A stretch of 64,000 bases of DNA from Lentisphaerota bacterium. Lineage in GTDB: Bacteria > Verrucomicrobiota > Lentisphaeria > Victivallales > UBA1829. Under the pieces are notes generated by a model. The model was not told where the DNA came from. It searched no databases and saw only the letters and a list, made by a program, of their open reading frames with translations. The position numbers were made by a program, and so were the translations under genes. The stretch is taken from assembly GCA_015061915.1 (NCBI GenBank), contig SUVR01000006.1:1-64000 (forward strand), written 5' to 3'. Positions 8,140-17,425 of this stretch are shown here, in pieces; positions within the stretch are counted from its first letter, which is position 1, and every line of letters begins with the position of its first letter.

Positions 8140-9504
8140 ATGAATGAAAAACTGAAAGATTTTTCCCTGAAAGCAAAGAATTACAAAAAACGGATCGCCG
8201 GTTGTTTCATGCTGGTGGAGCCGGATCTGCTGAAAAAAAGACTCGCCGGCAAAACCTATGCCGTCACCCGCAAGATCGATGGTCTGATGCAGTTGCTGAT
8301 GTACGAAAACGGCAAAGCGTATGCAGCCGGTTCCACCGGTATGATCCGGGAAGATCTTCCTTGTCTGGAAGAATTTGCATCGATCCTGAAACAGAAAGGG
8401 GTGAAATCGGCTCTGGTCGCAGCTGAACTTTATGTGCCGTCCCCCGATGGCCGCCCCAGATGCTATGATGTCAATTCGGCATTGGGCGAAAACGGGGATG
8501 TTGCCAAGTGCCGCCTTGCGCCCTTTGATCTGCTGGAACTGGATGGAGAAGAAGTGACGGCTTCTCACTATCAGGAGATCCACCGGCAGTTGAGCGCGTT
8601 GTTCGGGGCTTCTGCGCACATCACGCCCGTTGAGATGCGCGTGGTGAACAGTAAGGAAGAAGTTATGGAGATTTTTGAGGAGTGGGTCGGTGTTGAAAAT
8701 GCGGAAGGACTGGTCGTTCACTCCGAATGTCCGATCATCTGGAAGATCAAACCCAGACACACCATTGATGCAGTCATTGTGGGTTACAGCATGGAAGAAG
8801 GAGAGGTCCGGAATCTTCTGATGGCAGTTCGGGATGAAAACGGTATGTTCCGTATCTTCGGCAAATGTGCCAACGGGTTCAGCGATGAGGAAAGAAAAGC
8901 CCTGCCGGAAAATCTGAAACCGTGTAAATCCAACTATATCTATGTGGACGAAAATCAGCTGGCGTTCCGGATGGTCGAACCGGAGGTTGTCCTGGAAGTT
9001 TCTGTGACAGATCTGCTTACCGAAAATTCTGCCGGAAAGGAACGAAAAAATCCGTTGATCTCTTGGGATAACGGAATCTGGAATCCTGCCGGAATTGTGC
9101 CGGGCGTGTCGGTTCTGGGGATAAAAAACGAACGTTTCAGACCGGATAAATGTTGCAATCAGAGTGACATCCGCACAACTCAGCTTTCGGATATTGCCCC
9201 CTTTGCAACAGCGGAACTGCCGAAAAAATTACCGGAAAGCACGTTGCTTGACCGCCGTGTCTTCCGCAAGACATCCGGGGAAAAAGTGTTCATCCAGAAG
9301 TTTCTGATCTGGGCGAGCAACAAGGCTGACTTCGGCTACGGGAAGTACATTTTTTATCACACGGATTACAGTTCATCCCGGAAAGAGCCGCTCAAACGGG
9401 ATCTGAAGATCGCCGTCACCGAAGAACAGGTCCGCCGGTTCATGGAGCGGGCGATCGCTGAAAATGTCAAGAAAAATTATATGGAAGTGGAGCTTTGTGC
9501 ATAA
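8140..9504 (+). CDS. ATP-dependent DNA/RNA ligase family protein
   Basis: A 454-residue member of the covalent nucleotidyltransferase superfamily. Motif I is KIDG at 45-48, with Lys45 the expected AMP-accepting residue. Motif III-like AAELY is at 94-98, motif IV AEGLVV at 188-193, and motif V WKIKP at 201-205 followed by DAVIVGY. This is the order seen in ATP-dependent DNA ligases and RNA ligases. The region after about residue 220 fits an OB-fold followed by an unassigned tail of about 150 residues. By family, it would seal nicks in DNA or RNA through an adenylated intermediate. Whether it prefers DNA or RNA cannot be told here. It overlaps the next gene by one base. Confidence 0.75.
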   Translation: MNEKLKDFSLKAKNYKKRIAGCFMLVEPDLLKKRLAGKTYAVTRKIDGLMQLLMYENGKAYAAGSTGMIREDLPCLEEFASILKQKGVKSALVAAELYVPSPDGRPRCYDVNSALGENGDVAKCRLAPFDLLELDGEEVTASHYQEIHRQLSALFGASAHITPVEMRVVNSKEEVMEIFEEWVGVENAEGLVVHSECPIIWKIKPRHTIDAVIVGYSMEEGEVRNLLMAVRDENGMFRIFGKCANGFSDEERKALPENLKPCKSNYIYVDENQLAFRMVEPEVVLEVSVTDLLTENSAGKERKNPLISWDNGIWNPAGIVPGVSVLGIKNERFRPDKCCNQSDIRTTQLSDIAPFATAELPKKLPESTLLDRRVFRKTSGEKVFIQKFLIWASNKADFGYGKYIFYHTDYSSSRKEPLKRDLKIAVTEEQVRRFMERAIAENVKKNYMEVELCA

Positions 9505-10604
9505 TGACAGCAGTACAACCGAATTTTACCACGCCGGTTACGATCCAGCCGGACAAACTGAACAATTTCTGCCGCCGTTTTGAACTGGCAAAGATCAAAC
9601 TCTCGGAATTGGAGCCGATCGTACAGAAAACGGAGGAGACCCATACCCTTGCCGGTGTCCGTGTGGGGATCGATGCTTTTCATGTTTCCCCACGCTTTCT
9701 CCGGAGTCTGATGAGCCTCTTTGATTTTACGGAAAAAATCTTCAAATACTTTACGCCGGATGAACTCTTTGAACGGATCATCAAACGGCATGAAGACAAA
9801 CCCGTGCAGGTCTGCATTGATCAGAAAGAAAAGGCCATCCTTGCCGTGACGGGAAGCGATAACCACCTTTTCCCCCTTGAGAAGGTCGTTGATGCGGTCC
9901 AGCAGAATGAAAAACTCCATACGGTCCGCTACCGCCCGAAGAGCGGTCTGCTGGAAGCGGTCATTGATCTGCCGAACCAGTGGAATATGCGTGGAGACAG
10001 CGCTTATCAGGGGCGTATGCGGTTCAGCACGCCGGTGGATTGCTGGGGCGAAAGCCGTCTTACTCTCGGCACGATCCGGGAGATCTGTTCCAACGGCGCC
10101 GTGGTGACCAAAGATGTATATGCCAGCAAGGTCATTGTGGAAAAAGAACACGGGACCCACCTGCGTCATCTGCTGGAAACCTTCCGCAATGATCGTGCGT
10201 TTGCAGCGATGCAAAAACGTCTTCAGGAGGCCCGCACCATTCAGGTCAGTGCTGCCGAGTACCTGAAAGCCAGCCAGCTTTTCCTGCTTCACGGCGGATA
10301 TGCGGCAGAACAGATCGTTGCACATCTGGAAGAGTTTGCCGGCTACCCGGAACAGCAGTACCGGTGCGATTCGTTTGAAAACATCCCTCCCGCACGCCGC
10401 AGGGACCTGCCGGTCAACTTGAGCCTGCTCAATATGCTCAATATGATCAGCGAGATCATGACTCATCACCAGCAGGAAGATGGCTCCGATCTGGAAAACT
10501 TCTACACTGCTCTGATGACAAAAAAGACGGATCTGGAAGATGTTTACACCATTCATCAGCCGGTTAAGGATCTGTTTTTCAATGATTTGCTTCTGGAGGC
10601 ATAA
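9504..10604 (+). CDS. DUF932-like phage/plasmid-type protein
   Basis: A 366-residue protein. It carries LGTIREICSNGAVV near residue 195, resembling the conserved R-x-x-C-x-N segment of DUF932 proteins, which are common on phages and plasmids and have no settled function. The assignment is by motif only. The ATG overlaps the ligase stop (TAATG), and its stop abuts the helicase ATG, so the three genes are translationally linked. It lacks a signal peptide. If DUF932 is right, the island is likely derived from a mobile element. Confidence 0.5.
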   Translation: MTAVQPNFTTPVTIQPDKLNNFCRRFELAKIKLSELEPIVQKTEETHTLAGVRVGIDAFHVSPRFLRSLMSLFDFTEKIFKYFTPDELFERIIKRHEDKPVQVCIDQKEKAILAVTGSDNHLFPLEKVVDAVQQNEKLHTVRYRPKSGLLEAVIDLPNQWNMRGDSAYQGRMRFSTPVDCWGESRLTLGTIREICSNGAVVTKDVYASKVIVEKEHGTHLRHLLETFRNDRAFAAMQKRLQEARTIQVSAAEYLKASQLFLLHGGYAAEQIVAHLEEFAGYPEQQYRCDSFENIPPARRRDLPVNLSLLNMLNMISEIMTHHQQEDGSDLENFYTALMTKKTDLEDVYTIHQPVKDLFFNDLLLEA

Positions 10605-11669
10605 ATGAAGATCGAACACAGAGAATATCAGCAGCGCAGCATCGAAAAAGCGTTGGAACATTTCCGTAACGGCAGCAAATCTGTCCTGCTGGAAGCTCCC
10701 ACCGGGTCCGGCAAGACAGTCATGGGCTTGAAGATCGTGCAGAGCTTGATGCAGGAGGCTGCCGGAGAAAAACTTTCCTGTGCCTGGGTCGCACCGCGGC
10801 ATTATCTGCTCAATCAACTGCTGGAATCCAACAGTTCTTTCGACCTGCCGATCAAGCCGGTTTCCATGTTCACAAAGCCGGAGAATGCGGAACATTTCGA
10901 TATTGTGGTCATTGATGAAGCACACCACGAGGCGACCTCCAGTTTCATCAATCTCTATACGCAGATGCGCCCGAAATATCTTCTGGGACTTTCCGCCACG
11001 CCCCTGCGGACCGATAAGATCAAGCTCGCTTTTTCCGCAACGGTAAGCGAGTGCAATATCCACCAGCTGATCCGGGATGGATATTTGTGTAAATTCAATT
11101 CATACATCATTGACAGCTTTACGCCGGAAACGGTGGCGGAGCACTACTTACGGCAGGAAGATTTGTGGGGCAAGACACTCGTTTTCATGCCGACGCTGGA
11201 GGAATGTGCCCGTTTTCAATCCCTGATCCGGCATGCGGGCAGAGACTGCCTGTTCATCCGGAGCGGGAACGATGCTGCCCGGGAACAGTTTGAACAGGGT
11301 GCGGCACCTCTGGCGGTCAACTGCCAATTGCTGACGGAAGGTTTTGATATGCCACAGCTGCAGACCGTGTTTGTACGTAAGTCCGGCAGACTCCCCATGA
11401 TCCAGATGGCAGGGCGCATCCTGCGAAATCATCCGGGAAAGCGGATCGCCAACATCGTGCAGCCGAAAAACACACCATTTCCTGCAAAAAAAATGGCAGA
11501 ACCGGAACAGATCCTGCACTGGCGGAAGGACCGTTTTGTTGTCCTGAACGGCACAAGCAACATCCTCTGTCTCACGTTGCGTGAAACATTGAAACGGCGA
11601 AAAAAACTCAAAGAAGAAGATCCACCATTGATCCGCGAATATGACCAGATCTTCTATGTATCTGTGTAA
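10605..11669 (+). CDS. Superfamily 2 DEAH helicase
   Basis: A compact 354-residue SF2 helicase. Motif I is APTGSGKT at 31-38, motif II DEAH at 104-107, motif III SATP at 130-133, and motif VI QMAGRILR near 270. A Q-like segment (REYQQRSIEKAL) precedes motif I. The protein is close to the minimal two-RecA-domain core, with no accessory domains, like the RAD3/UvrB-type or ResIII helicases of mobile elements. It would unwind or translocate on nucleic acid with ATP. It starts on the base after the previous stop codon and ends the island operon; no clear T-tract terminator follows. Confidence 0.82.
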   Translation: MKIEHREYQQRSIEKALEHFRNGSKSVLLEAPTGSGKTVMGLKIVQSLMQEAAGEKLSCAWVAPRHYLLNQLLESNSSFDLPIKPVSMFTKPENAEHFDIVVIDEAHHEATSSFINLYTQMRPKYLLGLSATPLRTDKIKLAFSATVSECNIHQLIRDGYLCKFNSYIIDSFTPETVAEHYLRQEDLWGKTLVFMPTLEECARFQSLIRHAGRDCLFIRSGNDAAREQFEQGAAPLAVNCQLLTEGFDMPQLQTVFVRKSGRLPMIQMAGRILRNHPGKRIANIVQPKNTPFPAKKMAEPEQILHWRKDRFVVLNGTSNILCLTLRETLKRRKKLKEEDPPLIREYDQIFYVSV

Positions 11670-11764
11670 CGAGTCATCTTCATCTGATTATTCAGCTAAA
11701 CACATCATCATAAATAAAGACCAAAAAAATTGCAAGATATTGATAAAGTTTGTGTGATTTCTGA

Positions 11765-11793
11765 TTGATATTTGTGCGAAAGTGTGCTACATT
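11765..11793 (+). promoter_or_regulatory. Sigma70-type promoter of Gfo/Idh gene
   Basis: TTGATA, 17-nt spacer, TACATT. The predicted start lies near 11800, giving a leader of about 60 nt that ends in AAGGAGG before the ATG at 11859. Confidence 0.65.
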
Positions 11794-11858
11794 TTTACGG
11801 ATCGAAAAAAATCAGCATAAGTCGTTACAAACAAAAACAACACAAGGAGGCCATTTCT

Positions 11859-13373
11859 ATGGCAGGCAAATGTAAAAAAACGGCAGCAGCGAAGCAGCCC
11901 GCAGCCAAACAGGTTTCGGTGGCATTCATCGGATACGGGATCCAGGCACGTTCGGTGCTGGTCCCCAATATCATCAAACAGGAAAATGCAGTGGTGAAGG
12001 CGGTCTGCGACTGCGACCGGATCCGTTGCGAAGCCGGCGCACAGTTTGTGAACGACTATTACAAAAACAACAAGAAATCCAAACTTGCCAAGTGCAAAGC
12101 GATTGCCGATTTCCGTGATATTCTCTCCGATCCCGGCATCGATGCCGTTGTCATCGCCACGCCGGACCACTGGCACGCATATCTTGTCTGCGCAGCCATG
12201 AAGGCGGGCAAAGATGTGTATTGCGAAAAGCCGCTGACCTATTCCATTGAAGAAGCCCGGCTGGTGATGAAAGCACAAAAGAAATTCAAACGCGTGTTCC
12301 AGAACGGCTCCATGCAGCGCTCCTGGCGGGAATTCCGCACTGCCTGTATGATCGTCCGCAACGGCTTCATCGGCGATGTCAAGTATGTGGATTGCAACTA
12401 CGGCAACGCTTCTGCGCAGAACAACACCGATATCGCCAACTTCCCCGCCAATCTGGGCGGTCCTTCCCATCCCCACCGCTTCTTCTGCCAATGGGACGGC
12501 TTGAACGGCAAGGAACAGACTGTGGCAGTGGAATCCGCAGAAAATGCTGATATTGATTGGGATATGTGGCTCGGTCCCGCCCCCTGGTCTCCCTACTCCG
12601 ACCAGTGCGCACCCCGGGGCGTGGCAAACTTCTACCCTATGTTCTGGCGTTTCGATGACAACTACGGAACCGGCTACAACGGCGACTGGGGCGCACACCA
12701 CCTGGATATCGCCCAGTGGGGTCTTGACATGGATAAATCCGGTCCGGTGAAGATCATCCGGTCCAACGAACCCCACTCTGTGAACCCGCTCCACGGCGGA
12801 CGCCGTCAGTTCGGGATGCAGTTTATCATGTCCAACGGCTGCACCATCTACCACAATCCGTTCGGCACGTGGGGCACAGTCTTCTACGGGACCAAGGGGA
12901 TCGTGGCGGTGAACCGCGGCAGAATCGCCGTATGGCAGGGCAGAGGCGTGAAACCCACCGAAGCCAACCGCAAAGCCATCGCTGAAAACAAGTTCACCAA
13001 GATGAAACAGATCGCTGCCTGCACCGGTCTCGACTACGGTTTCGATACCGCACAGAAGAAGGACGATTCTCTGGTGGATGCGCTGGATACGCTGGATAAA
13101 GTGTTCAAACTGGATACCGCTCCGGTACAGCTTTACAAGAGCGCCCTGCAGGAAAAGAACTTCATCGATTGCTGCATCAGCCGTGAAGAAACGATCTGCA
13201 CGGCGGAAACCGGTGCCCGTTCCTCCATTCTCTGCGGACTTTGCAACATGAGTTATGTCTATGACACCGGCTTTGATTGGGATCCGGTCAAATGCACTTT
13301 TGCCAACGGCACAGGCGATCCCTCCTGGCTGAAGCGTGCAGTGTACCGCAAAGGCTGGGAAATCAAACTCTGA
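11859..13373 (+). CDS. Gfo/Idh/MocA family oxidoreductase
   Basis: A 504-residue NAD(P)-dependent oxidoreductase. The Rossmann fold begins after a Lys/Ala-rich leader of about 20 residues (VAFIGYGIQARS), and the family motif CEKPL is present near residue 124. The C-terminal region has the GDWGAHHLDIAQWG stretch typical of the long Planctomycetes/Lentisphaerae subgroup. Many of that subgroup carry a Tat signal, but this one has no twin arginine and is likely cytosolic. The substrate is probably a sugar, inositol or related polyol. The start is set by AAGGAGG. It is a single-gene unit with its own promoter and a strong terminator. Confidence 0.85.
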   Translation: MAGKCKKTAAAKQPAAKQVSVAFIGYGIQARSVLVPNIIKQENAVVKAVCDCDRIRCEAGAQFVNDYYKNNKKSKLAKCKAIADFRDILSDPGIDAVVIATPDHWHAYLVCAAMKAGKDVYCEKPLTYSIEEARLVMKAQKKFKRVFQNGSMQRSWREFRTACMIVRNGFIGDVKYVDCNYGNASAQNNTDIANFPANLGGPSHPHRFFCQWDGLNGKEQTVAVESAENADIDWDMWLGPAPWSPYSDQCAPRGVANFYPMFWRFDDNYGTGYNGDWGAHHLDIAQWGLDMDKSGPVKIIRSNEPHSVNPLHGGRRQFGMQFIMSNGCTIYHNPFGTWGTVFYGTKGIVAVNRGRIAVWQGRGVKPTEANRKAIAENKFTKMKQIAACTGLDYGFDTAQKKDDSLVDALDTLDKVFKLDTAPVQLYKSALQEKNFIDCCISREETICTAETGARSSILCGLCNMSYVYDTGFDWDPVKCTFANGTGDPSWLKRAVYRKGWEIKL

Positions 13374-13397
13374 TCTGATTTTTCCTGAAAAACAGAT

Positions 13398-13440
13398 TCC
13401 CGGATCACCGCAGAGAAAACGGCGATCCGGGATTTTTTTT
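13398..13440 (+). terminator. Rho-independent terminator
   Basis: Stem TCCCGGATC (13398-13406) pairs with GATCCGGGA (13424-13432), followed by eight T. It closes the Gfo/Idh gene and lies before the convergent isomerase gene. Confidence 0.85.
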
Positions 13441-13508
13441 GTATTATTCAGGCGGGGAAATGATACAGCTCCGGAAAAGCGTGTATTTTTCCCGCAATCC
13501 TTTGCAGG

Positions 13509-14330
13509 TTAAAGATATTTCGCCCGGAGAGCCGCCAGTTTTGCGCTGGCAACCGTAAGATCGCGGCAGCGTTCTTCGCCGAAGGGGATCTCCCGCTCAA
13601 TGATCAACGGACCGCGGAAGCCTTTTTTCAGCAGGGATTCCAGCAGGGCAAAAAAGTTCGTGCCGCCCTCCCCGAGGACCGTTTCCCTGCCGTGCCATTC
13701 CCCGCCGGGAACGGGGCGGACAGCATCCTTGCAATGGATCAGGCGGAAGTAGGGGAACAACATCTCAGCAAAGACAGCCGGATCGGTTTTGTTGTACCAC
13801 AGAAGATTGGCTGGGTCGAAATTGATCCCGGCATTTTTTTCATTCAGGTCTTCAAGCGCCTGTTTCAGGACTTCCGCCGGTTCCGGACCGGTCTCAAACA
13901 GAAAATCCTGCCCCATATCGGCAGCAAACCGGATCAATTCCTGCATATCTGCGATCCATCGGTCATAGTCTGCCGTTCCGTGTTCGGGAAACTCTCCCAC
14001 ATGACAGGAAATATATTTGACGCCGTAATGCGCCCCCCATGCCATCTGACGGCAGGCGGAAACAAACCGTGCGGGGCGCTCTGCATCCGAGACCAGTCCA
14101 TTTCCCCCTTCCCGCACGCGGGTGTGGAGGAAGATACTGACCGGTTCGATCTTTTTCGCCCGCAGATAGTTGATAAAGCGGTCCGATGCCGCCCGGTCAT
14201 TGAGCAGATCATCCGTTACACGGCAGATCTGACAGCTGGTCATGCCGAGGGATGCCATAAAATCAATATACGGATAAAGTGCTTCCTCCGTATGATCCAG
14301 GATCATTGTTCCGATGGATAATTTTTCCAT
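13509..14330 (-). CDS. Sugar phosphate isomerase/epimerase (xylose isomerase-like TIM barrel)
   Basis: A 273-residue TIM-barrel protein of the AP_endonuc_2/xylose isomerase-like group. Candidate metal ligands are the Glu of FETGP, the Asp of NFDPANLL, the His of LIHCKD and the Glu of IIEREI, spaced as in the family. The ATG at 14330 has AAAGGA upstream; a TTG two codons earlier is a weaker alternative. It directly follows a Gfo/Idh gene (2-nt gap), a common pairing in sugar or polyol catabolism, in which the oxidoreductase makes a keto-sugar that the isomerase then converts. The actual sugar is unknown. Confidence 0.8.
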   Translation of the reverse strand: MEKLSIGTMILDHTEEALYPYIDFMASLGMTSCQICRVTDDLLNDRAASDRFINYLRAKKIEPVSIFLHTRVREGGNGLVSDAERPARFVSACRQMAWGAHYGVKYISCHVGEFPEHGTADYDRWIADMQELIRFAADMGQDFLFETGPEPAEVLKQALEDLNEKNAGINFDPANLLWYNKTDPAVFAEMLFPYFRLIHCKDAVRPVPGGEWHGRETVLGEGGTNFFALLESLLKKGFRGPLIIEREIPFGEERCRDLTVASAKLAALRAKYL

Positions 14331-14332
14331 GC

Positions 14333-15331
14333 TCAAAGTCCTTTCACAAAATCAGCGTATCCGGGGATCGGATCCATCATGCAGAGAGCGGTGGCGGCGG
14401 AAAGGATCCCATCCTTGAGGGTGCAGGGCGGCTGAATACGGTCCGTCGTCATTTTCAGCATGAGGTCCATCTGGTCGGCATGAACATCAGCTGCAGGGAT
14501 GTTGTATGCGGTGCGGTAATCATTGGTCACTACGGAAACGGCGGAACCTTCGCAGAGCATTGTGCCGTTTTCGCCGTAGATCTCCATGTAGGTCCTGCCC
14601 ACGCCGTGACACTGGTAGGAGACATCGATCCCGCAGATGATATCGCCGTCATAGCGGACAAATCCGGAAACATAATCGCAGCGTTTTTCTTCCGGAAGGA
14701 GCGTCCGTTCCAGCCCCACATTTGCGCCGCCGGTTGCAACCGGACGCCCGAAATACCAGTTCAGCATATCAATAAAATGAGTCGCCATATCCAGCGTACA
14801 GCCGCCGGACCGGGCAAAATTTCCGAAATATCCTTCCGCCGTCTGTTTGAACGTGGCGACACAGGATTGGATGCGGCAGAAGTGGATGCGTCCGAGGATC
14901 CCGGAATCCAGGATCTCTTTCATCTTCAGCTGATCCGGAAAAACTCTGCGGACGTGTCCCACTGCGATGAGCGTCCCCGTTTCCGCCTGTTTTTTCAGCA
15001 GACCGGCGGCTTCATCCAGCTGGCGGATCACGGGTTTTTCGCAGAAAATGCTGCGGATCCCGGCATCCATTGCGGCGTGGAGTTCATCGGCGTGCTGGTG
15101 TCCGTAGTCACAGATCAGCAACAGTTCCACACCACATTCCGAAAGAAGTTCCGCCCGGGAGGTGCAGACTTTTTTTGCGCCGTAACGTTCTGCGAACTTC
15201 TCTGCTTTCGGCATATCGATATCGTAAACGCCTGCGATCTCCGCCGTTCCCAGCCGATTCAATGCCTCAATATGTGCTGTACCCATTCTACCGCAACCGA
15301 TCAGCCCGACTTTCACTTTCTTTTCCGTCAT
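14333..15331 (-). CDS. Gfo/Idh/MocA family oxidoreductase (inositol dehydrogenase-like)
   Basis: A 332-residue NAD(P)-dependent dehydrogenase. The Rossmann motif is VGLIGCGRMGTAH at about 7-19 and the CEKP catalytic Lys motif is near residue 95, followed by a beta-sheet domain with DMATHFIDMLNW holding the usual Asp/His. The start has GGAG 10 nt upstream. It is divergent from an AraC-type regulator gene (85-nt gap), which may control it. It forms an operon with the isomerase downstream. Confidence 0.85.
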   Translation of the reverse strand: MTEKKVKVGLIGCGRMGTAHIEALNRLGTAEIAGVYDIDMPKAEKFAERYGAKKVCTSRAELLSECGVELLLICDYGHQHADELHAAMDAGIRSIFCEKPVIRQLDEAAGLLKKQAETGTLIAVGHVRRVFPDQLKMKEILDSGILGRIHFCRIQSCVATFKQTAEGYFGNFARSGGCTLDMATHFIDMLNWYFGRPVATGGANVGLERTLLPEEKRCDYVSGFVRYDGDIICGIDVSYQCHGVGRTYMEIYGENGTMLCEGSAVSVVTNDYRTAYNIPAADVHADQMDLMLKMTTDRIQPPCTLKDGILSAATALCMMDPIPGYADFVKGL

Positions 15332-15415
15332 CTGATTTTCTCCGTAGTTTTTTGCAAATTTGATTTGATTTTTTCGTTCGTGCGGGTAATATATCATCAA
15401 ACAACAGGAATTAAA

Positions 15416-16303
15416 ATGTCAAAATTAACAAAAAACATATCTTTTTCAACACTCGTCCGGGAAGCGGAAAAATTGTTTCCCGATCATCAGAAAAAAGACA
15501 TCCGGATCTTTGATGTTGCCACACCCCGGATGCCTGAGCCGCAAAACATCCAGATTTCTTTGAACCAGTTGAACCATACACCGGGGAAAAAGGTTACCAG
15601 TGCGTTTCACCAGAAATTTGTGCTGAAGATCCATCTGACCGGCAGCAGTATCGGCTGTATTGAAAAAAATCAATACTGCTTCAAACCCGGCGAGGGAATT
15701 CTGGTGTTCCCTTTTCAGTTTCACCGGATCCTGGAGACACCGGAAAAAGAGGGGCAGTTCCGGCTGCTTGCCAATTTCACCCTGTCGCAGGAGGATCATG
15801 CACTGCTGGAACCACTGCGGGACAGGATCATCCGCTTCTCCCCCAAAGAAATATACCTGATCTCCCGGATGCTTCGGCACGCCGCCGGCAAACATCCGGA
15901 TGATGACCGGGAAGCGGTTTTTGCATTGAGTTCCCTGTTGGTATCGCTGCTGGATCGGGCGTCGGATGAAACGAAGAGCGGGACCACTCTTCTGCATCCG
16001 TTACAGGCGGCGATCGACTACATTCACGCCCATTTCCGCAAACATCTTACCGTAAAAGAGATCGCGTTTGCGCTGGGCTGCTCGGAAAGCGGTTTACGCA
16101 AAATGTTCCTTCACGGACTCGGTCAGACGCCGGGGAACCTGATGCAGGATCTGCGTCTGAACGATGCCGCAGAAAAATTGCGTTCGTCCGATCTTTCCAT
16201 ACAGGAAATCAGCCGTCTTTCCGGTTTTTCCAATCCTTATTCCTTCAGCCGCGCCTTCCACAAACGGTTCAAACTTTCACCCCGTGATTTCCGGAAGACC
16301 TGA
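15416..16303 (+). CDS. AraC-family transcriptional regulator
   Basis: A 295-residue protein. The N-terminal part resembles a cupin-like sensor (KPGEGILVFPFQFHRIL). The last about 100 residues hold two helix-turn-helix units (LTVKEIAFALGCSESGLRKMF and IQEISRLSGFSNPYSFSRAF), ending in the family's SPRDFR motif. It most likely senses a sugar and controls the divergent dehydrogenase/isomerase operon. A weak GGAATT site precedes the ATG. A possible promoter, TTGATT at 15365 with TAATAT 16 nt later, lies directly upstream. Confidence 0.88.
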   Translation: MSKLTKNISFSTLVREAEKLFPDHQKKDIRIFDVATPRMPEPQNIQISLNQLNHTPGKKVTSAFHQKFVLKIHLTGSSIGCIEKNQYCFKPGEGILVFPFQFHRILETPEKEGQFRLLANFTLSQEDHALLEPLRDRIIRFSPKEIYLISRMLRHAAGKHPDDDREAVFALSSLLVSLLDRASDETKSGTTLLHPLQAAIDYIHAHFRKHLTVKEIAFALGCSESGLRKMFLHGLGQTPGNLMQDLRLNDAAEKLRSSDLSIQEISRLSGFSNPYSFSRAFHKRFKLSPRDFRKT

Positions 16304-16329
16304 GAACAGGATTTTTTACAGATCCTCGG

Positions 16330-17355
16330 TCAAAGCTGCTGCCAGTCAAACACAACGCCCAGCGGCGGGTTCTTTTCCGTGTTCAGAAGCTGATACACTT
16401 CTGCCGCAGCACGGGGACTGACGATCCGGTTGGTCATGGGCTTGACATTGATCTTTCCGGCACGCAGCAGCTTGAGGAAGGTCTTGTAGTCGTCCATTTC
16501 CGTCCACAGCCCCGGTGCTGACTCCAGCGCGGACCGCGTGCAGGTGTGGGCGCCGATCAGGTTGATCCCCTTGCCGTGGATGTACTTGTAAACATTGATC
16601 GGCTGATCGGAAATGCGGGTACAGCCCAACAGGGAAATACGCCCCATCTGCGCCGTGTATTCCAACGCCTGCTGCAACCCGTTCAACACGCCGGTAACTT
16701 CCACAGTGGCGGCAGGACCTTTTCCATCAGTCAAAGCCCGGACCTGTTCAATAAAATCGGCATCCTGCGGGTTCAGCGCATAGTCTGCGCCCAACTGCAA
16801 CGCCAGTTCCCTGCGTTCTGCACTGAAATCGCAGGCAAGCACAGGATAGGCTCCGGAAAGTTTTGCAAACTGCACGGCAAAGAGCCCCAGCAGCCCCAAT
16901 CCAGCGACCATACAACTTTCCCCAAGTTCCAGACGCAGTTTGCGTACACCAAGCATGGGGAAGCTGGCAATGTGAGCAAAGGCGGCATCGATCAGATCCA
17001 CATCTTCCGGCAGTTTCAGCAGATCTTTTTCACGCTTGACGATCATGGAGCGGTGTCCGCCCCAACCGACGATCACTTTATCCCCGGGAACCAGAGACCG
17101 GACGCCGGGACCGCATGCAACGACTTCCGCCGAAAAGCTGTACCCCACGATCCGCGGAAACTTTCCCTGCACATCCTGCGCAACGCTGGTATTGGGCAGA
17201 TCGCGATAATTTGCCAGTTCCGTTCCGGTGCTGATGACATCGTAAATGGTCTTCACAAGGACTTCATCGCCGGTCAGGTTCAAGTCCAGTGTTTCCTCCA
17301 CCAGTTCTGCGGTTTCTTTTTTGGGAAACACAACATTATATCGTGTGATTTTCAT
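16330..17355 (-). CDS. MDR-family zinc-type alcohol/polyol dehydrogenase-like protein
   Basis: A 341-residue medium-chain dehydrogenase/reductase with a GroES-like N-terminal fold and a Rossmann motif GLGLLGLFAVQFAK at about 152-165. The catalytic-zinc Cys found in classical members (CGTD) is replaced by STGTE near residue 42, and the four-Cys structural zinc lobe is not seen. This matches the MDR subgroup annotated as zinc-binding or bacteriochlorophyllide-type dehydrogenases that lack zinc ligands. The substrate is unknown. The AAGGAAC site supports the start. Confidence 0.75.
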   Translation of the reverse strand: MKITRYNVVFPKKETAELVEETLDLNLTGDEVLVKTIYDVISTGTELANYRDLPNTSVAQDVQGKFPRIVGYSFSAEVVACGPGVRSLVPGDKVIVGWGGHRSMIVKREKDLLKLPEDVDLIDAAFAHIASFPMLGVRKLRLELGESCMVAGLGLLGLFAVQFAKLSGAYPVLACDFSAERRELALQLGADYALNPQDADFIEQVRALTDGKGPAATVEVTGVLNGLQQALEYTAQMGRISLLGCTRISDQPINVYKYIHGKGINLIGAHTCTRSALESAPGLWTEMDDYKTFLKLLRAGKINVKPMTNRIVSPRAAAEVYQLLNTEKNPPLGVVFDWQQL

Positions 17356-17425
17356 AAAAAAGTTCCTTTCTGTAAAGTTCGTAATACGATAAGCGCTTTT
17401 TCCGAAAAATCAAACTCCGCGCTCC

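Noticed and set aside
166-11669. Reading the island as an intact prophage
   Set aside because: No integrase, terminase, portal, capsid or lysis gene is seen in it, and no attachment repeats were found at its ends.
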